64,000 nt of DNA from CAWCTB01 sp963798275 (GCA_963798275.1 CAWCTB010000015.1:186001-250000), one strand, 5' to 3'; numbered from the stretch's first letter, positions 20,616 through 31,098 are shown. Translations and numbers: made by a program. Notes: a model not told the origin generated them from the letters alone.

Positions 20616-23600
20616 ATGTGGATTGTTCGACTGGCGCTTCGCCGCCCCTATACATTCGTCGTGCTTTCGCTGCTGATCTTCATTCTGGGGGTGTCGGCGA
20701 TCACCACCACGCCGAAGGATATCTTCCCCAATATCGACATACCTGTGATCAGCGTCATCTGGTCGTACACCGGGTTGACCCCCAATGATATGGAAAAGCG
20801 CATGGTAACCATTACCGAGCGCGCCATGACGACCACCGTAAACGATATCGAACACATGGAGTCGCAGTCGTATTCCGGTATCGCCGTTATCAAGGTGTTC
20901 TTCCAGCCCAAGGTGAAGCCGGAGATGGCGATCGCGCAGATTGTTTCGATCTGTCAAACGATCTTACGAGTGTTACCGCCGGGAACCACGCCGCCTATTG
21001 TCATCAAGTACGACGCATCCTCCGTCCCAGTATTGCAGCTCGGGTTGTCGGGCGAGGGACTGAGCGAACAGCAACTCTACGACCTCGGGCTCAACTTCGT
21101 GCGTACCCAACTGGCAACCGTGCAGGGAGCATCGATCCCGCTACCGTATGGCGGCAAGCAACGTAACATCATGGTCGATATCGACCCCAACCAGCTATAC
21201 GCCAAACACCTGTCTCCGGCTGACATCTCGGCTGCGCTGAACCAGCAGAATCTCATCCTGCCCGCGGGAACGGCCAAGATCGGAGATCGCGAGTACCAGG
21301 TTGCGCTCAACAGCAGCCCTACCACGGTCGCTGCCATGAACGACCTGCCAGTCCGGGCAGCCAATGGCGCCGTGGTCACGCTCCGAGACGTGGCGCAGGT
21401 GCGGGATGGCTACATCCCGCAAACCAACATTGTGCGCACCAACGGTTCGCGAGCCGCCCTGTTATCGGTATTGAAGAATGGCCAGGCTTCGACCCTGGAT
21501 ATCGTCGCGCAAATCAAGGCTGCCTTGCCGCGTGTTCTTTCGGGGCTGCCCGCCAACCTGAAGGTTACGCCTCTGTTCGACCAGTCGATCTTCGTTCGTG
21601 CTTCCATTTACGGTGTCCTGCGCGAAGCGGGGATAGCCGCCTTTCTCACGGGGATGATGATCCTGCTTTTCCTGGGTAGTTGGCGAAGCACGCTGATCGT
21701 TTGTACCTCCATTCCGCTGGCGATTCTGACCTCGCAGATTATCCTCAGCGCTCTCGGATACAGCATTAACGTGATGACCCTGGGCGGCATGGCATTGGCC
21801 GTCGGAATCCTGGTCGACGACGCTACGGTGGAGCTGGAAAACGTCCACCGCAACATGGCGATGAAGAAGCCGCTGACGCGCGCCATCCTCGACGGCGCTT
21901 CGCAAATCGCGGTGCCCACCTTCGTATCTACACTCTCCATCTGCATTGTGTTTGTGCCCGTCGTGCTTTTGACTGGGGCCGCTAAGTATCTCTTTGTGCC
22001 GCTGGCCATGGCGGTCGTGTTCGCCATGCTGGCCTCGTATTTCCTCTCCCGCACCCTGGTGCCCACGATGGTGCATTTCATGCTGGGGCCGGAGGTACCG
22101 ATTTATGCCGAAGGTGAGGGCGGACACGCGGCGCACATCGAGGGCCTGAACTGGGTATGGCGAGTGCACTTCAAGTTCAACGAATACTTTGAACGCTTCC
22201 GGGAACGCTATCGCGACGTGCTGGAGTGGTCGCTGCACCATCGCAAGTACGTGATGGTCTTGTTCATCGCGATGGTGGTGGGCTCGGGCTTTCTGGTTTT
22301 CATCATCGGCGAAGATTTCTTCCCCTACGTTGACTCGGGCCAGATGCGGTTGCACGTCCGCGCCCCGCAAGGCACGCGCATCGAGGAGACCGAACAGGTT
22401 TTCGCCCGCGTGGAGGCCGAGATTCGCAACACTCTTCCACGCGACGAGGTTCAGCTCATCCTCGACAACATTGGTTTACCGGCCAGCGGCATCAATCTGG
22501 CCTACAGCGATGCTTCGACCGTCGGCGCCGGCGATGGCGACATCCTGATCGCACTCAATCCGGAGAAACATGGCAGCACCCGCGAGTACATGCGAAAGTT
22601 GCGGGCGGTTTTGAACCAGAAGTTTCCGCAGGAAACTTTCTTCTTCACCGCCGCCAACATGACCACCCAGATCCTGAACTTCGGGTTGCCGGCGCCGATC
22701 GACGTTCAGGTGGTCGGGCGCGACCTGGCCAACAACTACAAGGTCACGCAGAAGATGCTGAAGCGCATCCAGGCCATCCCCGGGGTGGTGGACGCGCGCA
22801 TCCACCAGGAGATTGCGTATCCAACCCTGAACGTCAACGTCGATCGTGACAAGGCCCAGCAGTTGGGACTCACGCAGCGGGACGTTGCCACCAGCATGCT
22901 GGTTTCTCTCAGTGGCAGTTATCAGACCGCCCCGAATCAGTGGCTCGACCTGCGCAATGGCGTGAACTACAGCGTCACGGTGCAAACTCCGCAGTACAAG
23001 ATCGATTCCATCGACGCCATGCAGCGCACGCCCGTGACCCCGGCCAGCGGAAGCGGCAATACGCAATTGTTGTCGAACCTGGCGAGTGTGCAACGCGGCG
23101 TCTCTACCGCGGTCGTGAATCACTACAACGTGCAGCCGGTCTTCGACATTTTCTGCGACGCCGATCTGCGCGACCTGGGCAGCGTGGCCCGGGCAGTCCA
23201 GAAGGTAATCGACGACGAGAGCAAGGGCTTGCCCAAGGGATCGTGGTCGGTCATGCGCGGCCAGGTCGCCACCATGCAGAACTCGTTCCTCCGTCTGGGT
23301 ATCGGTATCGCCTTCGCAGTGATCTTCGTTTACCTGTTAATGGTTGTAAACTTCCAGTCGTGGCTCGATCCCTTCATCATCCTCATGGCGCTGCCGCTGG
23401 GATTCAGCGGCATCCTGTGGATGTTATACGTGACCCAGACCACCTTTAACGTGCCCTCGTTGATGGGCATCATCATGGCCATCGGCGTGGCCACCGCCAA
23501 CAGCATTCTGGTGGTGACCTTCGCCAACGATGAGCGGGCCATCGGGAAAGGACCATTCGAGGCAGCGCTGTCGGCCGGTTACACCCGCCTGCGGCCGGTC

Positions 23601-23849
23601 TGCATGACCGCCCTGGCGATGATCATCGGTATGCTGCCCATGTCTCTGGCGTTGGGTGAAGGCGGTGAGCAGAACGCTCCCCTGGGGCGAGCGGTAATTG
23701 GCGGGCTGCTGTTTGCCACCTTTGGAACACTATTCATCGTTCCCATCTTCTACACTATCTTCCGCACGAAGCCTCCGGTGGACTACGACAAGGAGATTCA
23801 GTTGGAATACAACGAGGAACTGCCGGAGCTGGGAGCCGGGACAGCTTGA
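20616..23849 (+). CDS. RND-family efflux pump permease (AcrB/MexB-like)
   Basis: This intact 1077-residue frame has the full length of HAE-type RND pumps. The N-terminus MWIVRLALRRPYTFVVL is typical, with the first helix at about 12-30. Two periplasmic loops and twelve helices follow. The proton-relay Asp pair is in TM4 (VGILVDDATVELENVH). It works in the inner membrane as a proton-driven trimer, exporting drugs or other amphiphiles to an outer-membrane channel. Adaptor and channel genes follow with a 4-bp overlap and a 41-bp gap. The substrate is unknown. HAE1-type is more likely than a heavy-metal pump, because the TM4 motif lacks the CzcA-type DGAVVMVE pattern. No local repressor gene is present. 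Confidence 0.93.
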   Translation: MWIVRLALRRPYTFVVLSLLIFILGVSAITTTPKDIFPNIDIPVISVIWSYTGLTPNDMEKRMVTITERAMTTTVNDIEHMESQSYSGIAVIKVFFQPKVKPEMAIAQIVSICQTILRVLPPGTTPPIVIKYDASSVPVLQLGLSGEGLSEQQLYDLGLNFVRTQLATVQGASIPLPYGGKQRNIMVDIDPNQLYAKHLSPADISAALNQQNLILPAGTAKIGDREYQVALNSSPTTVAAMNDLPVRAANGAVVTLRDVAQVRDGYIPQTNIVRTNGSRAALLSVLKNGQASTLDIVAQIKAALPRVLSGLPANLKVTPLFDQSIFVRASIYGVLREAGIAAFLTGMMILLFLGSWRSTLIVCTSIPLAILTSQIILSALGYSINVMTLGGMALAVGILVDDATVELENVHRNMAMKKPLTRAILDGASQIAVPTFVSTLSICIVFVPVVLLTGAAKYLFVPLAMAVVFAMLASYFLSRTLVPTMVHFMLGPEVPIYAEGEGGHAAHIEGLNWVWRVHFKFNEYFERFRERYRDVLEWSLHHRKYVMVLFIAMVVGSGFLVFIIGEDFFPYVDSGQMRLHVRAPQGTRIEETEQVFARVEAEIRNTLPRDEVQLILDNIGLPASGINLAYSDASTVGAGDGDILIALNPEKHGSTREYMRKLRAVLNQKFPQETFFFTAANMTTQILNFGLPAPIDVQVVGRDLANNYKVTQKMLKRIQAIPGVVDARIHQEIAYPTLNVNVDRDKAQQLGLTQRDVATSMLVSLSGSYQTAPNQWLDLRNGVNYSVTVQTPQYKIDSIDAMQRTPVTPASGSGNTQLLSNLASVQRGVSTAVVNHYNVQPVFDIFCDADLRDLGSVARAVQKVIDDESKGLPKGSWSVMRGQVATMQNSFLRLGIGIAFAVIFVYLLMVVNFQSWLDPFIILMALPLGFSGILWMLYVTQTTFNVPSLMGIIMAIGVATANSILVVTFANDERAIGKGPFEAALSAGYTRLRPVCMTALAMIIGMLPMSLALGEGGEQNAPLGRAVIGGLLFATFGTLFIVPIFYTIFRTKPPVDYDKEIQLEYNEELPELGAGTA

Positions 23850-25294
23850 GCCGCAGCGAGATGCCTTCAGATCAACCCAACTGGGATCGGGCCGCAGACC
23901 CTGAAACGGATCGTCGCGCTACGCGTGATGACCGCCCGGTGGCTCTAGCCGACAACGGAACCGACGCCATTGCAGCGGAGCGAGGTCCCCACGAGCCCCC
24001 GCACGTGCAGCTGTCGCCGCGCTCGGTGGTGCGCCTGGGCATCATTCTGCTCATCGTATTCGCCATCATTTTCGCTTTGGGGTATCTGCCCCATTTGCGC
24101 GATAAGCGCATCACCAGCGCAGCCGCCAAGCGCGAGGAAAACTCGTCTCCCGTGGTGGAGGTGGTTGCGGCCCGGCGTTCCAGCAGCCAGAGCGACCTGG
24201 AACTCCCCGGTACCGCGACCGCGCTGGTGGAAGCTCCCATCTACGCCCGGGCTTCCGGCTACGTCGGCAAACGATACGTCGACATCGGGGACCGCGTTCG
24301 CAACGGACAACTGCTGGCCTTGATCGAGGCGCCCGATCTCGACCAGCAGGTGGACCAGGCGCGCTCGACGTTGTTGCAAAGCGAATCGGTTCTTGGGCAG
24401 ACGCAGGCGCAACTCAACCTGCAGAAGGTCACCTGGGATCGCTACACCGTGCTCGTTCAACGGGGGGTGCTTTCGAAGCAGGATGGCGACACCCAGGAGG
24501 CGAGTTACCTGGTCGCCCAGGCCAACGTGAAGGCGGCCGAGAACTCGGTCATGAGCAACCGGGCCGCCCTCGACCGGCTCCTGAAGTTGCAAGGTTACGA
24601 GCGCGTCACCGCGCCCTTTGCCGGAATGGTCACCGCTCGCAATATCGACGTCGGCTCGCTCATTTCGGTGACGGGAGGCGGATTGGGAGCGGTGGGAACC
24701 ATCGGCGCGGCGGTCCCCGCGACGGGGAGTTCGCAGGGCGGAGAAATGTTCCGCGTTGCCGATATCGAGCGGCTGCGGATTTTCGTCAGCGTCCCCGAGT
24801 CGTCCGCGCCGTACATTACCGTCGGCGAGGCGGTCAATGCCTATATGGGCGGGATGGGCGGCACGGCCTATGAAGGCAAGGTTACCCGCACCGCCAATGC
24901 CGTCGATCCCAATACCCGAACCTTGCTGACGGAAGTACAAGTGCCCAACCGTGACGGCAAACTGTTGCCCGGCATGTATGCGCGTGTCGTTTTTGTCCAC
25001 GTCCGCGGAGAGCCGCCGGTGATCGTCCCTTCCGATAGCATCATCGCTCGCGCGAATGGCATCACCCTCGCGGTTGTCGAAGCTGACACCGTGCACGTGC
25101 GCAAAGTTGTTATTGGCCGTGACTACGGTGCCGAAACCGAAGTGCTCAGCGGGGTACGGCCTGGCGACCTGGTGATCATTAATCCCACGGACGCGGCGCA
25201 GGATGAGGCGAAGGTGCAGGTCCACGAGCTGAAGTCAACCTCGCAGGGCGGTCAGGGTGCGTCCGCAACTCCGGGTGGGCAGCCACACCACTGA
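23846..25294 (+). CDS. RND periplasmic adaptor (membrane fusion protein)
   Basis: This 482-residue HlyD/AcrA-type adaptor starts at TTG 23846, overlapping the pump stop. An unusually long hydrophilic N-terminus of about 70 residues precedes a membrane anchor (VRLGIILLIVFAIIFALGYL), so it is anchored as a helix and not lipidated. The biotinyl-lipoyl-like half (YARASGYVGKRYVDIGDRV), the alpha-hairpin (about 175-235), the second lipoyl half (RVTAPFAGMVTARNIDVG) and the beta-barrel and membrane-proximal domains follow in order. It links the RND pump to the outer-membrane channel. An ATG alternative at 23861 would shorten it by five residues. Confidence 0.9.
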   Translation: MSRSEMPSDQPNWDRAADPETDRRATRDDRPVALADNGTDAIAAERGPHEPPHVQLSPRSVVRLGIILLIVFAIIFALGYLPHLRDKRITSAAAKREENSSPVVEVVAARRSSSQSDLELPGTATALVEAPIYARASGYVGKRYVDIGDRVRNGQLLALIEAPDLDQQVDQARSTLLQSESVLGQTQAQLNLQKVTWDRYTVLVQRGVLSKQDGDTQEASYLVAQANVKAAENSVMSNRAALDRLLKLQGYERVTAPFAGMVTARNIDVGSLISVTGGGLGAVGTIGAAVPATGSSQGGEMFRVADIERLRIFVSVPESSAPYITVGEAVNAYMGGMGGTAYEGKVTRTANAVDPNTRTLLTEVQVPNRDGKLLPGMYARVVFVHVRGEPPVIVPSDSIIARANGITLAVVEADTVHVRKVVIGRDYGAETEVLSGVRPGDLVIINPTDAAQDEAKVQVHELKSTSQGGQGASATPGGQPHH

Positions 25295-25335
25295 TCGATG
25301 CCAGCGTTTTCCAGCTAAGAGGATATTGAGCAGCC

Positions 25336-27396
25336 ATGAAAGCGAGAAAGCCGCTTTGTACCGGTGTTTTTGCCACCGCCCTATTGGTGGGTAGTGCAGG
25401 CATTGCGCAATCGCCAACGCCCTCCACTGCCACCGGCCAGGCCACGGCCGCGCAGCCCTACCCAGGCCAGGCCCTCTCCGGCAATCTGCAAAAAGCCGAG
25501 CAGACCGAAACCCGTCCGCAGAACGAGAAGGCGGCCGGCCTCGGCCAGCCGACTTTCTGGAAGACCTGGAGCCCTCACGACGTCGGGCCGCTTGGCTTGC
25601 AGAACAGTAATCGTCTGCAAGCCCTGACGATCAACGGAACGGTGTATCTTTCGCTGCATGACACACTTCTGCTGGCAATTGAGAACAACCTTGACGTGGT
25701 ATTACAGCGTTACCAGCTTTCCATTGCCGACACCGATGTAATTCGCGCCAAGGGTGGTGGCGTGGTTCGCGGTCTTCCGCTGACCATCCAGGAGGCCCCG
25801 GTAGGTATTGGCGGGCCCGGCGGCACCTTGCTGAACCAGGCTGCTGCGGCGGGAGCAGTCAGCCCGGCTCCGTCCAACGTCAGTAATGTCTTCGATGTGA
25901 ACCAACTCACCGAGGCGCAGACCAATCTCTCCGTGCAGGGAATCACCCCGTTCAGCACTGGCCCCGCCGTGCCTGGCTATGACCCCAACTTCAGCGGAAC
26001 CCTGGCCTACGTTCGACGCCAGCCTTCGGAAACCGCGAATACGGGAATTGGCAGCGATATTTTGTACCCGACCGACAACCCCTTGGCGAACCTCTTCTTG
26101 TACCAGGGGTTCTCCACCGGATTACAAGCCCAGGCGGGCGTCTCGAACATCAACGACATCAACCTGTCTAACCTGTCGTACGCCGATCCCTTCCGCCATC
26201 CCAACATAGTGTTCAGCGCCACACAGCCGTTATGGCGAGGCGCAGGCTTCAAAGTGAACCGGCGCTACATCACGATTTCCGAAAACAACTTGAAGGTCTC
26301 GCGCCTGGTTTTCCGCCAGCAGTTGGTCGATCTCATCTACGGTGTGAGCCGGCTGTACTACGACCTGGTCAGCCTGAACGAAGATGTGCGCGTGAAGCAA
26401 GAGACGCTGGCCGCCGCCCAGCAACTGTACAGCGACGACAAGTCGCAGGTGGAAGTCGGCACCATGGCTCCGTTGGAGCTGACCCGGGTCGAAGCGCTGG
26501 TATCCTCAGCCGAACTCGACCTGGTGCGCGCGCAGGGGCTGGTGCGCCAGCAGGAAGCGGTGCTGAAAAGCGTCATCTCTCGAACCGGCAGCGCCGATCC
26601 TCTGCTACAGGCCGCCCGCCTCTTTCCCACGGACACGATTGTTGTGCCGCAGACGGAGGAAGCGCCGCCCCTGCCACAGCTCATCGAGCAAGGACTGTCC
26701 AATCGCGCCGACCTCGCCCAAGCCGGCATACAAGTTAGGAACGGCCAGATTACTGTCGATGCTTCGCGCAATAATGTGAAGCCCGAGATCGATGCTGTCG
26801 GCGCAATCCAGAGCCACGGCGCCATCGGCTTTACCGGCTTCTCCCCCATCGGCGGGGTGCCGCTCCCACCCACCACAACGGGAGTCAGCCAGGCCAGCGT
26901 CTACGAGGTCGGCGTGCAACTCAACCTGCCGTTCCGCAACCGCATCGCCCAGGCCGACGCGGCGCGCGACGAACTGCAACTCCGGCAAATGCAGGCCCGC
27001 GTGCAGCAGTTGCAGAACCAGATTCGTGACGAGATTGAAAACGCTGCCACCGCGGTTGACGTTGCGCGCAGCGCCTATACAGCAGCGGTGCGCAGCCGCA
27101 CCTACCAGGAACAACTCCTGCAGGCGGAGAAGGAAAAGCTCTCGGTGGGCGCCTCGACGAACTTCTTTATTGTCCAGGATGAAAGCTTCCTGGCCCAGGC
27201 GAGATCGACCGAGGTGGTCGCCCGCAGCACCTACATCAAGGCCCGCGTAGCCCTGCAGCGGGCGCTCGGCACGCTCCTGGAGGACGCTGGGGTGCAGCTC
27301 GACAACGCCATCACGCCTCAGTTGCCGCCATCGCCTGCGCCAGCGGTACCGGCTACACCGCCGTCTCAAGGAACAGCGCCGCGTCAAGGGAATTAG
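25336..27396 (+). CDS. outer-membrane efflux protein (TolC-like)
   Basis: This 686-residue protein has a signal peptide (residues 1-24, ALLVGSAGIAQ) and two OEP repeats that form the helical tunnel (YDLVSLNEDVRVKQETLAAA and the matching AYTAAVRSRTYQEQLL region). It is longer than most TolC proteins (430-500) because of an N-terminal Pro/Gln-rich segment and an insert rich in Asn/Ser/Gly before the first repeat (residues about 130-300), a style common in Acidobacteriota. It completes the tripartite pump. Hairpins at 27410 and 27451 follow the stop. Confidence 0.9.
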   Translation: MKARKPLCTGVFATALLVGSAGIAQSPTPSTATGQATAAQPYPGQALSGNLQKAEQTETRPQNEKAAGLGQPTFWKTWSPHDVGPLGLQNSNRLQALTINGTVYLSLHDTLLLAIENNLDVVLQRYQLSIADTDVIRAKGGGVVRGLPLTIQEAPVGIGGPGGTLLNQAAAAGAVSPAPSNVSNVFDVNQLTEAQTNLSVQGITPFSTGPAVPGYDPNFSGTLAYVRRQPSETANTGIGSDILYPTDNPLANLFLYQGFSTGLQAQAGVSNINDINLSNLSYADPFRHPNIVFSATQPLWRGAGFKVNRRYITISENNLKVSRLVFRQQLVDLIYGVSRLYYDLVSLNEDVRVKQETLAAAQQLYSDDKSQVEVGTMAPLELTRVEALVSSAELDLVRAQGLVRQQEAVLKSVISRTGSADPLLQAARLFPTDTIVVPQTEEAPPLPQLIEQGLSNRADLAQAGIQVRNGQITVDASRNNVKPEIDAVGAIQSHGAIGFTGFSPIGGVPLPPTTTGVSQASVYEVGVQLNLPFRNRIAQADAARDELQLRQMQARVQQLQNQIRDEIENAATAVDVARSAYTAAVRSRTYQEQLLQAEKEKLSVGASTNFFIVQDESFLAQARSTEVVARSTYIKARVALQRALGTLLEDAGVQLDNAITPQLPPSPAPAVPATPPSQGTAPRQGN

Positions 27397-27409
27397 CACC
27401 ACCGGTAGA

Positions 27410-27427
27410 GCCGGCCTTCAGGCCGGC
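27410..27427. repeat. short GC-rich hairpin GCCGGCC-TTCA-GGCCGGC
   Basis: A near-perfect 7-bp stem lies 13 bp after the efflux channel gene. It resembles the hairpins inside the MITE-like repeats (GGCCTGAAGGCC core) and may be a degenerate member of that family as well as a transcription end. Confidence 0.5.
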
Positions 27428-27450
27428 GTCTAAGCGCTTCATTCCTTCTA

Positions 27451-27489
27451 TGCCGAGGGGCTTCGGCCCCGAGGCATCTGCTTTTTTTA
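27451..27489 (+). terminator. intrinsic terminator after the efflux operon
   Basis: TGCCGAGGGGC-TTCG-GCCCCGAGGCA (one internal mismatch pair, stable TTCG tetraloop) is followed by TCTGCTTTTTTTA. It sits 55 bp after the outer-membrane channel gene. Confidence 0.85.
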
Positions 27490-27612
27490 GCAGCCTGCTC
27501 GAACGGCCTGCCACTCCGAGCCCGGCGTCCTTTGCCGAAGCAAAAACGGGGTCCCAATTCCTGTCCAAAACATTCCCCCGCGGCCAATCCTTTCCTTGAC
27601 TTCCGCGTCTAA

Positions 27613-27648
27613 TAGCATGAATATACATATAGCTGTATATTTATGCTA
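27613..27648. promoter_or_regulatory. 36-bp ARG-box-like operator at the argR start
   Basis: Arms TAGCATGAATATACA and TGTATATTTATGCTA flank the spacer TATAGC: 15-bp arms with one mismatch, strongly AT-rich in a GC-rich region. Half-sites resemble ARG boxes (TGAATA / TATTTATGC). The right arm ends on the A of the argR start codon, so bound repressor would cover the start. Autoregulation of the arg operon by ArgR is inferred. Confidence 0.75.
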
Positions 27649-28087
27649 TGTCGAAGCTCTCCCGCCAAGCAGCGATCCGGGACCTGGTCAGCAACGAAGA
27701 GCTATTCAGCCAGGACGACATGCGGCGCAAGCTGTACCGGCTGGGGCACAGGGTTACGCAGGCGACGCTGTCGCGCGACATACATGAATTACGGCTGGTG
27801 AAGACCCCGGAAGGCTACAAGCTTCCGCAGGGCGATGAGGAAGAGGCTTTCCTCCCCTCGGTGGAGCGCCTGATCCGGGAATTCGTCTATGAAGTGCTCA
27901 CCGCCCAGAACCTGGTGGTGGTGAAAACCAGCGCAGGCAGCGCCCAGCCGGTCTCGGCAGCGATTGACGCCGAGGAGTGGGACGAGGTGATTGGAACCAT
28001 CGGCGGCGACGACACGATTCTGGTGGTCGCGCCCGACGGTAAGGCGGCGGAAAGGTCGCGCAGAGGATACGGGAATACATTCGCTAA
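27648..28087 (+). CDS. argR: arginine repressor ArgR, frameshifted near the end
   Basis: ArgR is the hexameric arginine-responsive regulator of arginine genes. An N-terminal winged helix (SKLSRQAAIRDLVSNEELFS to QATLSRDIHELRLVK) contains the family SR-D-x-x-E/H-L recognition helix. The C-terminal domain has the VVVKTSAGSAQPVSAAID region and the GTIGGDDTILVVAP segment with the arginine-contacting Asp pair. A one-base deletion near 28053 must be restored to give the family ending AQRIREYIR and TAA at 28087, about 146 residues. There is no Shine-Dalgarno before the ATG; the start directly abuts the palindromic operator, so a leaderless or very short leader mRNA is possible. argC begins 5 bp later. 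Confidence 0.93.
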
Positions 28088-28092
28088 GCAAG

Positions 28093-29142
28093 ATGAAGAC
28101 GGCCATACAACCCGCGGTCCTGGGAGCGACCGGCTATTCCGGATTCGAACTGGTGCGCCTGCTCGCCCGGCATCCGCTGCGACGAAGAAGCCGCTGCTGT
28201 TCAGCGTAACGGCGAGAGCGGCGGCTATGCTGACCTGAGCGAAGCCTATCCGCAGCTCGCCGGCAATGGCGGGTTCCCGCTCGAGCAGCTTTCCTGGCAG
28301 CGGATGAAAGATGCGGGCGTGGACGTCCGTCTTTCTTCGCAACCCCGCATGAGACCTCGCGCGAGCTGGTCCCTGACGCCATCCGCAAGGGCATTCGGGT
28401 GGTTGACCTGAGCGGGGCATGGCGGTTGAAGAATGCCGCTAACCGGCAGGTTTACGGCTTCACCGATGCCGACGCGCAGCGCTGCCGCGCAACTCGACGA
28501 GGCGGCGGTGTATGGTCTGCCTGAACTCACGCCGACGCAGATCAAGCACGCCGATCTGCTGGCCAATCCGGGCTGCTATCCCACTTCGATCATCCTGGCG
28601 CTCACGCCGTGGATTCGCGCCGGATACGTCGACGTGGAGCACGGCATTATCTGCGATTCCAAGTCCGGCGTCTCCGGGGCAGGGAAGACGCCCTCGGCGA
28701 AGACGCACTTCGTCGAAGTCGACGGGGATTTCAGCGCGTACAGCGTCTTCGGGCATCGGCACACCGGCGAAATGCTGGAACAGCTTGGGCTCGACGGCGG
28801 ATCGTTTCAATTCACGCCGCACCTGTTGCCGATTCCGCGCGGCATCCTGTCGACCATCTACGTGAAGCTGGCGAAGCCCGTGACCGCGGACGAGCTCGAG
28901 CAGTGCTTGCGCAGTTCTATGCGGGTAAGCCGTGGGTGCGGGTTTTTGGCGCGCAACGGCTGCCGCAGATCAAGTTCTCGCTGAACACGAATTATTGCGA
29001 TATCGGATTCTCGCTGTCTCCCGACGGCCAGCGCGCGGTGCTGGTGTCGTGCATCGACAATCTCTTGAAGGGCGCGGCCGGACAGGCGGTTCAGAACATG
29101 AACCTGATGTTCGGCTTCGACGAGAAAGAAGGACTGCAGTGA
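28093..29142 (+). CDS. argC: N-acetyl-gamma-glutamyl-phosphate reductase ArgC, frameshifted
   Basis: ArgC makes N-acetylglutamate semialdehyde, the third step of arginine synthesis. It opens with the NAD(P) motif AVLGATGYSGFELVRLL. The catalytic Cys is in LLANPGCYPTSIIL. The C-terminal HLLPIPRGILSTIYV and DNLLKGAAGQAVQN segments are typical. Correcting four +1 and one -1 shift (near 28178, 28325, 28335, 28487 and 28915) gives about 348 residues, full length. The extra bases I could trace are single C or T residues, not in homopolymers. Its TGA overlaps the GTG of argB by four bases. Confidence 0.93.
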
Positions 29143-29921
29143 TACTCGTCGTCAAAATCGGTGGGGCAGCGCTCGACAACAAGGAACTGGTCACCAAGTT
29201 CGCCAAGACGATTCCCAGCCTTTGCAGTGAAGGAGCACAAGCTGGTCATCGTCCACGGCGGCGGCGCGGCACTGAGCCGGACCCTGAAGCAACTCGGATG
29301 CGAGACCTCCTTCGTCAACGGACTGCGCGTGACCGATCAGCAGACGCGCGACGTGGCGATGATGGTGCTCGCCGGCCAGTCTGAACAAGCAACTGGTTGC
29401 GGCGATCGGCGCGGCTGGACAGCCGGCGATCGGCATCTGCGGAGGCGACCTGCGCATCTTCCGCGCCGCCAAGAAGCGCTATCCCGACCTGGGCTTCGTG
29501 GGCGAAATCTGCTGCCGTCGATGCGCAGTGGATCGAGCGGCTATGGTCGGCCGGTATCGTGCCCGTCGTCTCCAGCCTGGCGCTCGGCCACGATGGCGAA
29601 TACTACAACGTGAATGCCGATGCCATGGCGTCCGCCTGCGCGATTGCCTGCGGCGCGAACGCCCTGGTGTATCTCACCGATGTTCCGGGCGTGAAGGATG
29701 CGGATGGAGCTGTGATGCGCTGGCTGGATGTGGAGTCGATCAAGCAGATGGTTGCCGCGGCCACGGTGAGTGGCGGCATGCTCCCCAAGCTGGAAGCCTG
29801 CACCAAGGCGTTGAAGAAAGGTGTCACCCGGGTGCGCATCCTTCCCGCATCGCAGGCGGAAGTTTTGCCGGGATTCTTCACTCATCCCATCGAGTTCGGC
29901 ACGGAGGTCATTGCCTCATGA
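29139..29921 (+). CDS. argB: acetylglutamate kinase ArgB, frameshifted
   Basis: ArgB phosphorylates N-acetylglutamate (second step). The N-terminus VKIGGAAL and the glycine loop VIVHGGGAAL bind ATP and substrate. Further motifs are FVNGLRVTD, YYNVNADAMA (nucleotide site) and SGGMLPKLEAC. GTG start at 29139. Three +1 shifts (near 29222, 29380 and 29510) must be removed to give about 259 residues, typical of the family. I do not see the N-terminal extension of hexameric arginine-inhibited forms, so it may be the shorter dimeric type (inference). Confidence 0.93.
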
Positions 29922-30058
29922 AGCGACGGACCTTCGATCGCGCGCTCGAGCGACGTCACGATGAGCCGTCCCCGCTTGCCAGGGGCCATGCGGCACGCTC
30001 CCATTTCCGAAAATTCACCGTTGTCGGCAGACGTATCTGCTGCTTTCCTTTTGTTGTT

Positions 30059-30082
30059 CGTCGAACCCAAGGAGGTTCGACG
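30059..30082 (+). promoter_or_regulatory. hairpin presenting the argF ribosome-binding site
   Basis: CGTCGAAC-CCAAGGAG-GTTCGACG is a perfect 8-bp stem whose loop carries most of the Shine-Dalgarno AAGGAGG (30069-30075). The last G is the first base of the GTG start codon of argF. The arrangement could tune initiation; it may also be chance. It decides the argF start. Confidence 0.5.
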
Positions 30083-31098
30083 TGATTGCTACAACGATTT
30101 CCCGCAGGCGCCAGTCCCAGCACCTACGCGCAGCGCAGCGTTACTTGGCCGCGACCTGATCTCGATAACCGACTTCCATGCCCGACGAGCTGGCGTGCTC
30201 GCTGGAGCTGGCCACGGCCATGAAGGCGCGCCCCGCCGATTTTCGCGGCACCCTCGTCGGCAAGCAGATTGTGCTGTTCTTCGAGAAGCCCTCGCTGCGC
30301 ACGCGCCTGACCTTCGAGGCCGGCATGAACAGCCTGGGCGGCACTTCGTTCTTCGTCGACCAGACGCAATCGCGCCTGGGTGCGCGCGAGCCGCTGAGCG
30401 ACATCGCGCACAATCTGGAGCGCTGGGTCGATGGCGTGGTGCTGCGTACCTTTGCGCATGAGACCGTCACCGTCGATGGCGATGCACGCCTCGATCCCGG
30501 TGATCAACGCGCTCGAGCGAGCTGGAGCATCCCTGCCAGGCGATGGCCGACATGATGACGCTGCAGGAGCACTTCGGCGATCTGAAGAACGTCCATCTCG
30601 CGTACGTGGGCGACGGCAACAACGTTGCGCATTCGCTGCTGCTGGCCGCCGCCAGCCTCGGAGCGTTCGATTTCGGTCGGAACGCCGAAGGGTTACGAGC
30701 CGAATCGCGAGATTGTTTCGCAGCACGCGAGGAACTGGCCGACGCTCACCGGGTCAAGATTGTCGTCACCAATGATCGCGGTTGAAGCCGTGACCGGAGC
30801 CGATGCGGTCTACACCGATGTGTGGGCCAGCATGGGGCAGGAGAGCGAAGCCGCTGAGCGGCAGCAGGATTTTCGCGCCCTTCCAGGTCAATCGCAAGCT
30901 GTTTTCGCAGGCCGCCAAGCACGCTGTGTTCATGCACTGCCTGCCGGCGCATCGCGGAGACGAAGTTGCGGCCTCGGTCATCGACTCGCCGCGTTCGGTT
31001 GTATTCGATCAGGCGGAGAACCGCCTGCACATTCAGAAAGCCATTCTGGTATTGTTGCTGGAAGCCGGTTCGCACCGCTTCCCGCCCGAGGAGTGCAC

